A stretch of DNA of 64,000 nucleotides. It comes from a virus. The DNA is taken from the IMG/VR virus record IMGVR_UViG_3300044712_001937, positions 124,001 through 188,000 of that record; one strand, 5' to 3'. Position numbers and translations under genes: made by a program. This document shows, piece after piece, positions 24,036 to 32,287 of this stretch (positions within the stretch are counted from its first letter, which is position 1; every line of letters starts with the position of its first letter). Under the pieces are notes generated by a model, which did not search any database, had not been told where the DNA came from, and saw only the letters and a program-made list of their open reading frames with translations.

Positions 24036-24109
24036 GGCTCTATAGCTCAATTGGTCAGAGTGACAGTCTCTAAAACTGGAGGTTATGGGTTCGAACCCCA
24101 TTAGAGCCA
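24036..24109 (+). tRNA. Amber suppressor tRNA, anticodon CTA (reads UAG)
   Basis: Canonical cloverleaf: acceptor GGCTCTA/TAGAGCC perfect, D-arm GCTC/GAGT, anticodon stem CAGT/ACTG with loop CTCTAAA (CTA at 24070-24072), 5-nt variable loop, T-arm ATGGG/CCCAT, A73. CTA pairs with UAG stop codons. One base change from a Lys(CTT) or Trp(CCA) loop would give it; G1-C72 with A73 fits lysine better, but the amino acid is not determined. Confidence 0.92.
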
Positions 24110-24133
24110 CAATATTAACTAAAAACTAAATAA

Positions 24134-25036
24134 ATGAAAGAAATTATTCTTGACAATTCATTAACACCTGCAGTTGATTATAAATTCAATAACTTTAATC
24201 CTGAATATGCATTTAATGATTGTAAAGGTTTTAAAGTTGTCACTACTTTAGAATCTGAAATATTTCATCGTAATTATTTAACATATCTTGAATTATGTTG
24301 GAGAAAACATTATGGAATAGTTATTTCACCCACAATTTTATGGAATTTAGTTTTAAATAATTTTGCACATCAAGTTAATAAAACTCCCGAAAAATTCCGA
24401 AAATATTTTACTGAATCTGAAGAAAAACAAGAAATTATTGTACAACAAGGTGGAAATTTAATTGATGTAAATTTAATTATTTCAGAAATTACATCTAAAA
24501 TTCCTTCTAATATTATGGAAAATTTCTTTCCTAAATATACTACAGATACTGAAAAATCAAAAATTGCTAATTACACTGCATTTCTCGACATGGTTAGTCC
24601 ATATTATAACTATGGAATGTTATTATGTGGTATTCCTAAAATTAAAATATTAGGAGAAAAAAGCGATTGGTTAACTATGATGTATAATCTTGGCGCAATT
24701 GTTGCACAAATCCCGGAATTTGAAGAATATGTATTTAAAGTAACATCTATAATTGCTGATATTATCTATGAAAATATTGACTACAGTAAATTTTTTACTT
24801 TAGAAAGATGTGGTTCAGGAAGTCAAGTAATGGTATCTGGTTGGATTATCAATTTTTTTATTGAAATACCCCGTATTGCATATCCTGAAAACTTCATTTC
24901 TTGTGTTTCAAAAATAGATTATAAATGCTATAATGATGGTAATGATTATCGTCTTTATGCAGGATTATTCACTTCAATTATTGAAGATGGTTATCTTATT
25001 CCGGCATTTGATAATGTTTACTACAAAAAAATATAA
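24134..25036 (+). CDS. DUF4419-like protein
   Basis: 300 residues. The pattern W-x2-HYGIVISPTILWNLVL...FAHQVN, then FPKYTTDT...Y..FLDMVSPYYNYGMLLCGIPKIKILGEKSDWLTM, follows the DUF4419 family, known from fungi, bacteria and phages without a defined function. It follows the suppressor tRNA by 24 nt. Confidence 0.65.
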   Translation: MKEIILDNSLTPAVDYKFNNFNPEYAFNDCKGFKVVTTLESEIFHRNYLTYLELCWRKHYGIVISPTILWNLVLNNFAHQVNKTPEKFRKYFTESEEKQEIIVQQGGNLIDVNLIISEITSKIPSNIMENFFPKYTTDTEKSKIANYTAFLDMVSPYYNYGMLLCGIPKIKILGEKSDWLTMMYNLGAIVAQIPEFEEYVFKVTSIIADIIYENIDYSKFFTLERCGSGSQVMVSGWIINFFIEIPRIAYPENFISCVSKIDYKCYNDGNDYRLYAGLFTSIIEDGYLIPAFDNVYYKKI

Positions 25037-25038
25037 AT

Positions 25039-25236
25039 ATGTTGTATATATTAATATTATTAATTTGGATTTTTTTATTAGTAAGTTATTTATTCATTTT
25101 TATTGTTAAATTTTTATGGAATTTTAAAATTTATACTTGGAAGAAACATTTTGATAATGATAATCCTATCGTTTCATTAAAAGAATTAATTTCAGAACTT
25201 ACAAAAGAAAAAAAAGATGATGAAGAGGAATATTAA
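25039..25236 (+). CDS. Small single-pass membrane protein
   Basis: 65 residues: a hydrophobic N-terminal span (LYILILLIWIFLLVSYLFIF) and an acidic/basic C-terminus. It starts 2 nt after DUF4419, so co-translated. Confidence 0.6.
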   Translation: MLYILILLIWIFLLVSYLFIFIVKFLWNFKIYTWKKHFDNDNPIVSLKELISELTKEKKDDEEEY

Positions 25237-25247
25237 TTTATTCCTCT

Positions 25248-26342
25248 TTATTGTTCATTTATCAAAATATTAAATTGATTTTCAGGAATTGGTTGTCCGG
25301 TATCGACATATTGATGAAGTAAAGAAAAACCACCTTTATCATTCTTAAATTGCCATAAATATTTAAATTGTTCATCGCCTAATAAATGTCCACGTCCTAT
25401 ATATTTTGATTTTTCTTCAAAAGTTAACTCTTTAAACCATTCTAAATCTTCATTTCGTGTACCTAATTTTTCAGTTTCAACTTTTTCTTCAGGTGTTTTA
25501 GGTTTATTAATAAATAATTTATCAGTTGGAACTCCTTTACTTTGTAAATATTTTAAATAACCATTAACGTCATTTCCAAACTGAGCTATTTTTCCTGTTG
25601 AATTATTTGCATCAGTTAATTCAATTCCATGCTGTGTTGCATCCACTACAACAATATGTAAAGGGTCACTTAAATCACGAGTTTCATCAATAACATAATG
25701 GAAAGTACTGGTTTTAGTATCACGATAACTTTGCCACATAGTATTTGCAGGTTGACCTATACAAAATCCATAATGTTTACCAGTTAAAGCTCCTGAAGTG
25801 TAATGAATACATTTCCCAACATCATTACCATCATATATTTTTATACCATTCCCTTCCCAAATAGGTTTTTCGTTAGTATCTACAGTTACTTTTCCCTTCC
25901 ATTCTGCATAACCTTTAGACATTTGTTCTAAACCATGAATGAATTCAGATAATCTTAAATAATTATTAAAAGTTTTATTATTGACAATATATCCACCTGA
26001 ATTACTTAATTGAGGAACATTAATTCTGTTCGAGTTAATTAATTCAGACATAGATGCAGTTAAATCTAACAAATTATTCATTCCATTTTCTCCAGCTTCA
26101 AGATAAGCTTTAGCCAATATTGGGATTAATACTTGATTTCTTGATGTATCACTACCTTTAATACGATTTACTACATTAAACGCAATATTATCAGCAACAT
26201 TACCTTTTCTTAAAATTGCCAAAGCTTGTTGTTCGGTCTGTTTTGATTCTAATAAAGCATTTACATTTTCAAGAATAACCTTTTTATCCTTTTTATTATT
26301 ATATTCAGTTAAATACAATATTTTTTTAAGTTTATCGTCCAT
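25248..26342 (-). CDS. Phage-type protein with a conserved CIGQPxNxM...HIVVVDATQ module
   Basis: 364 residues. The middle carries GFCIGQPANTMWQSYRD followed by PLHIVVVDATQHGIELTDANN, a module I know from large-phage internal or polyvalent proteins; no enzyme assignment is possible. The helical start (LKKILYLTEYN) resembles the N-termini of 41521 and 44625. Overlaps the upstream gene by 11 nt. Confidence 0.55.
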   Translation of the reverse strand: MDDKLKKILYLTEYNNKKDKKVILENVNALLESKQTEQQALAILRKGNVADNIAFNVVNRIKGSDTSRNQVLIPILAKAYLEAGENGMNNLLDLTASMSELINSNRINVPQLSNSGGYIVNNKTFNNYLRLSEFIHGLEQMSKGYAEWKGKVTVDTNEKPIWEGNGIKIYDGNDVGKCIHYTSGALTGKHYGFCIGQPANTMWQSYRDTKTSTFHYVIDETRDLSDPLHIVVVDATQHGIELTDANNSTGKIAQFGNDVNGYLKYLQSKGVPTDKLFINKPKTPEEKVETEKLGTRNEDLEWFKELTFEEKSKYIGRGHLLGDEQFKYLWQFKNDKGGFSLLHQYVDTGQPIPENQFNILINEQ

Positions 26343-27600
26343 TTTTATTCTCCCTCATACTTTGTATTTCTGGTTGACCTATATAATTTCTTAAATTTTT
26401 AGCTAAAATCCAACCAGTTCGTTTTTTTCCATCTTTATAAATTAAATCAATTTTCAATGATAATTCATTATCTTCAACATCATATTTAAATTCAATGATA
26501 TTAATTGTTTTATCTGGTTGTTGATGTGTGGCAATAATACCTTTTTCATTATTATTAACAAATTTAAATTGAGAAATATATGCTTGTAATTCTTGATATC
26601 CTTTAATATAAGAAAAATATTCACTATTTTCATCATTAAATCCATCAATAATATCATCTAATTTATTACCTACAACTCTGTTTAATTCAGTTAAATCCAT
26701 ATGATTATATCCTTCTTCGCTAATTTTATCAGCACTAAGTTCATTATTTTCACCAATAATATCTAAAAATTGGTCAAACGTTTCAATATTTTTCAAATCA
26801 TAATTGTAAATATATGGTAGAATTTTATCTAAGAAAATGAATGTTTCATCATCATCTATTTCCATAGGAAATGATTTTAATTGGTTAATAGCAGCTTCTT
26901 TTTCAGCTTCACCTTTTGATTCACCATATTCAGACATATAAATATCATTAATATCATCTAAATTATTCTCAGCTAAAAATTCTGTTAATTTACCTTCATC
27001 TTTAAATGAATCGATAACTTCATCTGTAGCACCCATAATTTTTGCAATTTCTTTTATTTTATTCATATTAACTGCTGATATTGAATTTTGCATATAATCC
27101 AATTCACTACTATCTACATCAGAATTTGAATTATAATATGAAGCATAACCATTTACATAATCATAATCATATTCAAGGTCTGTAGCATTTAATATAGCTT
27201 GTTTATCGGTATCAATATTAATCCAATGACCTTTATAATTATCAACAATATTAATATCTTTAATATTGGTTTTACCATATTCACTATTTTTTATGAAATT
27301 AAATAATTCTTCAGCATTTCCTGAATTTTCATAATTTAATAAGATTCTTAACAGTCCTCCACTATTACTATTATATGCTTCAATATATGGTAAGACATAT
27401 TGACGTACTTTTTCATCAACATTTGTATTATAAATTTCATATTGTTCACCAATATTTAATTTACTTAAATCTAATATTTTATTTTCTATAGCAAATTTGC
27501 TAAATTCATATGGTCTATATTTATATCGTTGACTTTGAGAAGCGGCTATTGCTCTTTTTCGATAATATGTAGTTACTAATTCTCTTTGTGCTTTATCCAT
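26332..27600 (-). CDS. Hypothetical acidic protein, late-type context
   Basis: 422 residues, very rich in Asp, Asn, Glu and Tyr; not recognised. It carries an AGTATTTAT box 18 nt upstream and is translationally coupled to 25248-26342, suggesting a virion or injected protein. Function inferred from context. Confidence 0.55.
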   Translation of the reverse strand: MDKAQRELVTTYYRKRAIAASQSQRYKYRPYEFSKFAIENKILDLSKLNIGEQYEIYNTNVDEKVRQYVLPYIEAYNSNSGGLLRILLNYENSGNAEELFNFIKNSEYGKTNIKDINIVDNYKGHWINIDTDKQAILNATDLEYDYDYVNGYASYYNSNSDVDSSELDYMQNSISAVNMNKIKEIAKIMGATDEVIDSFKDEGKLTEFLAENNLDDINDIYMSEYGESKGEAEKEAAINQLKSFPMEIDDDETFIFLDKILPYIYNYDLKNIETFDQFLDIIGENNELSADKISEEGYNHMDLTELNRVVGNKLDDIIDGFNDENSEYFSYIKGYQELQAYISQFKFVNNNEKGIIATHQQPDKTINIIEFKYDVEDNELSLKIDLIYKDGKKRTGWILAKNLRNYIGQPEIQSMRENKNGR

Positions 27601-27618
27601 ATTTATGGTAAATTTATT

Positions 27619-27627
27619 ATAAATACT
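27619..27627 (-). promoter_or_regulatory. AGTATTTAT late-type promoter box
   Basis: 18 nt before the minus-strand ATG at 27600. Confidence 0.5.
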
Positions 27628-27787
27628 TATTTAACTTTGTTTTAAATTCTAATAGTATGAAAATTATAATTTATGTTATAAAACATATAAATTTATTTGT
27701 TTTATAAAAAAAGAATGTGCAAATTTGTAGCTCAATAGTATTTATACTTTTAAAAGTATTTTAATAAATTAATTTAAATTAAAAGTC

Positions 27788-28117
27788 ATGAAATAGGTAA
27801 AATTAGTAACAGTAACTCGAAAAGACTTAAACGCAGGGTATCAAGTTGCCCAAAGTATTCATGCTGCAACTACATTTGCAGTTAAATTTCCAAACCATTT
27901 CCTAAATTGGTTTGAATCTTCAAATTACGTCATATCGTTATCAGCCGATAACGAAGAACATCTCAAAAACATATATAATAAATTAGTTTCTAATGGAGCT
28001 AATGTTGTGGCATTTACTGAACCAGACATTAACGACCAATTAACATCTATTTGTTTTTATGGAACTCCGGAGATGCGTAAATTAACTCAAAATTTAGATT
28101 TAACACTTAAGAATTAA
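27788..28117 (+). CDS. Pth2-like peptidyl-tRNA hydrolase with in-frame UAG at codon 3
   Basis: Read from ATG 27788 the frame is M-K-UAG-VKLVTVTRKDLNAGYQVAQS... and then stays open to TAA 28115. The 107 residues after the UAG have the Pth2 pattern: N-terminal beta-strand, RKDLNAGYQVAQSIHAATTF, a middle LSADNEEHLKNIYNKL, and FTEPDINDQLTSICFYG. Pth2 frees stalled peptidyl-tRNA. No ATG, GTG or TTG lies in frame between the UAG and the conserved core, so expression needs UAG read-through, for which the CTA tRNA at 24036 is suited. A sequencing or assembly error is the main alternative. Confidence 0.8.
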
Positions 28118-28122
28118 TCGTT

Positions 28123-28407
28123 ATGGAAACATATAGAGTTGAATTTAAATTATATCAATACAATAGTGGTGCTGCCGATAATGGTACATTTACTAAAGGT
28201 ATTAATTGCTCTACCTTGGAAGAAGCTAAATCAATTAAAACTAAAATTGATAAAACTTATATTAATTATGAGTTTGATGATAACCTTTTAGAAGGTGATA
28301 ATGATGCTATATGGGTTAATGAATTAATATATAAATTAACTCCTTGTGGTGGATTTTTAAAAAGTATTGCAGAAATTTATTTAATAAGTAAAACAAAAAT
28401 TGAATAA
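28123..28407 (+). CDS. Hypothetical protein
   Basis: 94 residues, beta-rich start (YRVEFKLYQYNSGAADNGTF); not recognised. Five nt after the Pth2 stop and 2 nt before the next gene: one transcript. Confidence 0.6.
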   Translation: METYRVEFKLYQYNSGAADNGTFTKGINCSTLEEAKSIKTKIDKTYINYEFDDNLLEGDNDAIWVNELIYKLTPCGGFLKSIAEIYLISKTKIE

Positions 28408-28409
28408 TT

Positions 28410-28763
28410 ATGTACAGAATTACATATGAACAGGGTAATGGCTATCGTTGTGGCTGTTGCAGAAGAACAAGTGTTGAGACTATTGATTTAGTATCTGAAG
28501 AAGAAGTTTTTGATTGGATTGAAGAACTTCATGCATCATTTAAATTTCCAAATTGGGAAGATGAAGATGACCGAGAATTATTGTCTATTGAAAGAGAAAT
28601 TGGTGTTGATATTTCAGACCAATTTACCCCAAGACCTGATAAACTTGAAGCAAAAATTGCTGAAAGAAAAAATAAAATTGATGATAATAATAAAAAACGT
28701 GAATATGAAAATCGTCAATTAGAATATAAATTATATTTAGATTTAAAAAACAAATTTAATTAA
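28410..28763 (+). CDS. Hypothetical protein with CGCC motif
   Basis: 117 residues. CGCC near residue 15 may be metal-binding or redox-active; the C-terminus (about 75-115) is a charged, probably coiled-coil helix. Not recognised. Confidence 0.6.
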   Translation: MYRITYEQGNGYRCGCCRRTSVETIDLVSEEEVFDWIEELHASFKFPNWEDEDDRELLSIEREIGVDISDQFTPRPDKLEAKIAERKNKIDDNNKKREYENRQLEYKLYLDLKNKFN

Positions 28764-28768
28764 CTATG

Positions 28769-28829
28769 AAAGATACATAGATACACTCCAGACCACCATA
28801 ATAATATTCATAAGTAAGGTATCTTTTTT
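28769..28829 (+). terminator. Weak terminator-like hairpin
   Basis: AAAGATAC (28769) and GTATCTTT (28819) pair over a 42-nt loop and are followed by a T-run. Confidence 0.35.
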
Positions 28830-28838
28830 CATAACATA

Positions 28839-28847
28839 AGTATTTAT
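28839..28847 (+). promoter_or_regulatory. AGTATTTAT late-type promoter box
   Basis: 16 nt before the HNH gene ATG at 28864. Confidence 0.5.
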
Positions 28848-28863
28848 ATCAAAATTAATACTT

Positions 28864-29625
28864 ATGATAAATAAATTAAATTTAAAAGAAGGTGCTTATT
28901 ACATTGGTACATGTAGAAATACTAATATTGCTAAATGGTTTAATGGTAAATTTGTTTTTATTAATAGAAATTTTAATGAATTGTATGTAGAAACAATACC
29001 ATATTTCGGAGATGTAAAAAAAGAAAATAGTGATGGATTTATTCCCATTGAAGAAATAAAAATAAATTTTGATAATATTAGTGAAGAGAAGAATATTCAA
29101 GATTATAAAAATTATGCAAGAAAAATATATCTTAATTTATCTTCTGAAGATTTAACTAATGAAATTTGGAAAGAAATCCCAAATTATGAAGGTTTATATT
29201 ACGTTTCCAATTTAGGCAGAATAAAAAAATATGACAATAATAAAATAATGAGACAAAATTTTTGTCGAGAATATTTAGTTGTTGGATTAACTGATTATAA
29301 TCGCAAACGTAACACATGCAGGGTACATAGATTAGTTGCATTAACATTTAAAAAAAATAATGATGATACATTAGAAGTAAATCATATTAACGGAATAAAA
29401 ACTGATAATAGAGAAATTAATTTAGAATGGATTAGTCATTCAGAAAATTCTAAACATACTTATATTTCAGGAAATAAAATAAAAAAATTAACTCCTGAAA
29501 TGGTCGTAGATATTAAAAAAATGTTAAATAAAGGAGAAATCCAAAAAAATATTGCAAAAAAATATAATGTAGCTTGTAGTACAATATGTGAAATAAATAA
29601 AAATAAAAAATGGACAAATATTTAA
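28864..29625 (+). CDS. NUMOD4-HNH endonuclease fused to an extra N-terminal domain
   Basis: 253 residues. Residues 1-95 (LKEGAYYIGTCRNTNIAKWFNG...) are not endonuclease-like and probably come from a native phage gene. Then NUMOD4 (EIWKEIPNYEGLYYVSNLGRIKKY), an HNH core (HRLVALTF...LEVNHINGIKTDNREINLEW) and a C-terminal helix-turn-helix (KGEIQKNIAKKYNVACSTICEI). A homing gene may have been captured into a resident gene. Confidence 0.8.
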   Translation: MINKLNLKEGAYYIGTCRNTNIAKWFNGKFVFINRNFNELYVETIPYFGDVKKENSDGFIPIEEIKINFDNISEEKNIQDYKNYARKIYLNLSSEDLTNEIWKEIPNYEGLYYVSNLGRIKKYDNNKIMRQNFCREYLVVGLTDYNRKRNTCRVHRLVALTFKKNNDDTLEVNHINGIKTDNREINLEWISHSENSKHTYISGNKIKKLTPEMVVDIKKMLNKGEIQKNIAKKYNVACSTICEINKNKKWTNI

Positions 29626-29641
29626 ATAAATATACAATATT

Positions 29642-29965
29642 ATGGAAACAACAATAAATTTCGATATCATAAAAATTAAAGAAGATATCAAGAAAATGGT
29701 AGAATTACAAAAATTTTATAAAAATCAGAGAAAAACTGAAAAAATAATTGGTGAAAGAAAAATATCAGCAGATGAAGCTGCATATAAACATAAATCAAAT
29801 CGTGGTGATTTACGAGTAATGTATGCAGTATATGGTTTAGCTAAAGGTAAATGTTTTTCTCAAATTGAAAATCATTATCCGGAAGATAAACATCCGCTTA
29901 AAGATTATCAAAATTCTATTGATAGAAAATTAGAAAAATACATGATTGAAGTAGAAGTATCATAA
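29642..29965 (+). CDS. Hypothetical basic helical protein
   Basis: 107 residues, Lys-rich; not recognised. It is followed by a terminator. Confidence 0.6.
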   Translation: METTINFDIIKIKEDIKKMVELQKFYKNQRKTEKIIGERKISADEAAYKHKSNRGDLRVMYAVYGLAKGKCFSQIENHYPEDKHPLKDYQNSIDRKLEKYMIEVEVS

Positions 29966-29971
29966 AATAAG

Positions 29972-29997
29972 AAGGGAGTACAAACTCCCTTTTTTTA
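29972..29997 (+). terminator. Intrinsic terminator
   Basis: AAGGGAGT/ACTCCCTT stem, ACAA loop, then seven T. Confidence 0.85.
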
Positions 29998-30026
29998 TTA
30001 TGTTATATGAAATTATTATTTAGATA

Positions 30027-30099
30027 TTAGATAAAATATCTTGCATTTAGATAAAATTATTTTTATTTTTACACAAAATAATTAAAATATTTTATCTAA
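30027..30099 (+). repeat. TTAGATAA operator-like repeats upstream of 30106
   Basis: TTAGATAA at 30027 and 30047 and the inverse TTATCTAA at 30092. The 12-mer GCATTTAGATAA here also occurs in the control region near 49175, linking the two sites to one DNA-binding protein. Confidence 0.5.
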
Positions 30100-30105
30100 A
30101 TTAAT

Positions 30106-30402
30106 ATGGAAGAAAAGGAAAATATCGTAATCGACACATTAGGAAATATTGATAATTCTAATATCACTGAAGAAATTGAAAAAGAAATTGCTGAAGAAGA
30201 AATTATTTCATCTAATTCTTCCGATGAAGCAGAAGAAAATAAAGAACTTTCTGAAGAAGAAAAACGTGAGAAATTTATTCAAGCATTAAAAGAATCTAAA
30301 AAAACTTATCATCCCAAAAAAGATTTTGGCACTACTTATAAAGCAAAACGTCAACGTAAAAATAGGGAAGCAAAAAAATCACGTAAAGCAAATCGTAAAT
30401 AA
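30106..30402 (+). CDS. Low-complexity acidic-to-basic protein
   Basis: 98 residues; the first 65 are Glu/Asp/Ser-rich, the last 30 Lys/Arg-rich (TYKAKRQRKNREAKKSRKANRK). The charge split suggests a nucleic-acid or scaffolding role, without further support. Confidence 0.6.
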   Translation: MEEKENIVIDTLGNIDNSNITEEIEKEIAEEEIISSNSSDEAEENKELSEEEKREKFIQALKESKKTYHPKKDFGTTYKAKRQRKNREAKKSRKANRK

Positions 30403-30405
30403 CTA

Positions 30406-30626
30406 ATGAAAATGGTAACTGGTACAACATCAGTTGAAAGTATCAACTTTTATCAAGTTGAACCTGACAGTCAATTTTTTCAGATATCGACCAAATTATT
30501 GAATATCTAAAATATCCTTATGAAAAAGAAGCATTAATTATGGCATTAGAAAATACTAAAAAAATGGGATATAAGATAAAGATAAAAAAATCATATAAAA
30601 AGGCAAATAAATGGAAAAAAATTTAG
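30406..30626 (+). pseudogene. Frameshifted paralogue of the gene at 31280
   Basis: The frame from ATG 30406 (…YQVEPDSQFF) breaks after a T6 run at about 30475; in the -1 frame the sequence continues SDIDQIIEYLKYPYEKEALIMALENTKKMGYK, clearly similar to IEQIIDYLKYP...LLVALENTKKNGYE of the gene at 31280. The joined frame ends in TAG at 30624. It is either a broken copy or a product of slippage at T6. Confidence 0.6.
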
Positions 30627-30629
30627 ATT

Positions 30630-31277
30630 ATGGAAATTAAAAAACCTGATATTTCATTCATTCCTGAAGATGAACTTAAAGAATATTATAATACTAATCC
30701 AGAAGTTCATTCTTGTGAAAAAAGAATGTTATTTAAAATTCCTGTTGGCGATATTCCTGAAGACCAGATAGAAGAATATATTAGAAATATTTCTTCAAAA
30801 ATTAAATATGGTGAATTAAATCATCCTGATTTTGGTAATATTACATTACCTTTTTTAAAAAATAAATTTAAGATGGAAAAAGAAGAAGTATATAGACGAA
30901 TTAATGGTGAATTAATATATCAGGATGTAAGGTGGGATAATGATATGAGACCTGATAATATTCCTGATGAAGATAAACCTGTTGCTGAATGGTTAAACTA
31001 TATTGAATTTCATTTAGAAAAAGCAAAAAATTGTAATTATCATTTAAAAAGACAATTAGCATTAGCTGAAATACGTAAAATAGCTGCTTTATCTGTAAAA
31101 GCATTAATAGTACATGGATGTCCTGAAAGAGATTTTACCAATGGAGAAATTATTTGGAAGAATAATAATTGGGTTAACAATAAAACTGGTGAACCTATAG
31201 CAAATCTAAATAATGATGAATGTAATCATGATTGTAATAATTGCGATTGTGATTGTAAAAAACAACAAGAAGAATAA
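30630..31277 (+). CDS. Hypothetical protein with Cys-rich tail
   Basis: 215 residues. The middle (VAEWLNYIEFHLEKAKN...LALAEIRKIAALSVKALIVHG) is a helical pair reminiscent of MazG-like domains but not clearly one. The C-terminus ends NDECNHDCNNCDCDCKK, a possible metal-binding tail. It would be fused to the preceding frame if the TAG at 30624 were read through. Confidence 0.6.
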   Translation: MEIKKPDISFIPEDELKEYYNTNPEVHSCEKRMLFKIPVGDIPEDQIEEYIRNISSKIKYGELNHPDFGNITLPFLKNKFKMEKEEVYRRINGELIYQDVRWDNDMRPDNIPDEDKPVAEWLNYIEFHLEKAKNCNYHLKRQLALAEIRKIAALSVKALIVHGCPERDFTNGEIIWKNNNWVNNKTGEPIANLNNDECNHDCNNCDCDCKKQQEE

Positions 31278-31279
31278 AT

Positions 31280-31669
31280 ATGATTACCGAATATGTAGAT
31301 ACTAAATATAATCAACTTGATGTTAATAAACAATCATTTGAAAACATTGAACAAATTATTGATTATTTAAAATACCCAATGTCATTTGATTTGAATTATT
31401 TGCTTGTTGCATTGGAAAATACTAAAAAAAATGGTTATGAATTGCATAAAAATGTAATTGTACCTGATAATACAAATCATAATGTTGATAATGGTATTAA
31501 AACTATTTTAAGTGCAATAAAAAGAAAGTATGATAAAAATACTTTTAATCCGGTTAATATTGGAAGCTGTTGTTGTGTAATTGATGCAAGTCACAATACT
31601 TGTGGTAATATTCATAATGAAGTTATAGTTCGTGACCCATATACATCATATTGTGCTCAAAATTATTAA
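31280..31669 (+). CDS. Hypothetical protein, intact paralogue of 30406
   Basis: 129 residues. The first 60 match the frameshifted copy at 30406-30626. The C-terminus has several Cys (GSCCCVIDASHNTCGNIHNE). Not recognised otherwise. Starts 2 nt after 30630-31277. Confidence 0.6.
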   Translation: MITEYVDTKYNQLDVNKQSFENIEQIIDYLKYPMSFDLNYLLVALENTKKNGYELHKNVIVPDNTNHNVDNGIKTILSAIKRKYDKNTFNPVNIGSCCCVIDASHNTCGNIHNEVIVRDPYTSYCAQNY

Positions 31670-31671
31670 TT

Positions 31672-31902
31672 ATGGCTTATTACGATTATTTTAACCAAAA
31701 AAAACCATCAAGATGGAAACGATTTATTTGGGCAATAACTCCTGATTGGTGGGATGATTTATGGTGGGAAAAAAATAGTTTTGGAAATCATGATATTGTT
31801 TTTGGTGGAGAATATCGTATTGTTAAAACTTTTAAAACAGGAAACCTTGCTCTTATAATAGCAATAGGAACTTTAATCGCTTTTATAATTTATATTTCAT
31901 GA
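31672..31902 (+). CDS. Small membrane-anchored protein
   Basis: 76 residues, Trp/Lys-rich start and one C-terminal span (NLALIIAIGTLIAFIIYIS). I use the ATG at 31672; the open frame reaches a TTG at 31651 inside the preceding gene. Overlaps the next ATG by 4 nt. Confidence 0.6.
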   Translation: MAYYDYFNQKKPSRWKRFIWAITPDWWDDLWWEKNSFGNHDIVFGGEYRIVKTFKTGNLALIIAIGTLIAFIIYIS

Positions 31903-32267
31903 ATAATATTGATTTAAATAATACATATTGGGACGATGTAATTGGATTCGTCAGTGAAATTTTAGATGGTGGAGGTGTTGATAGACGCTGGATATTACGA
32001 GAAATTGGAACTAATAAACCATTAGGTTCATTAAGAATTGTATCTCATCCAGATTGTCCACCGGGACAACTTCGTTCATTTTTCACATATGTTACTTCAA
32101 TTAGAAAAAAAACTAAAGAAGAAAAAATGCAAACTACTGAAGATTATCAAGTAGATTTAATGGAATTAGAAGTATTCTCAATTAGTGATGATATTAAAAC
32201 TGAAAGTTTAAAACATGAAGCACCTTTTAGAGAATTTGAAAATTGGTTTGGAGTAAAGATATTTTAA
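31899..32267 (+). CDS. Hypothetical protein
   Basis: 122 residues; segment SEILDGGGVDRRWILREIGTNKPLGSLRIV is beta-rich. Not recognised. ATGA overlap with the upstream gene. Confidence 0.6.
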   Translation: MNNIDLNNTYWDDVIGFVSEILDGGGVDRRWILREIGTNKPLGSLRIVSHPDCPPGQLRSFFTYVTSIRKKTKEEKMQTTEDYQVDLMELEVFSISDDIKTESLKHEAPFREFENWFGVKIF

Positions 32268-32287
32268 TAATTAACTAATATAAAACA

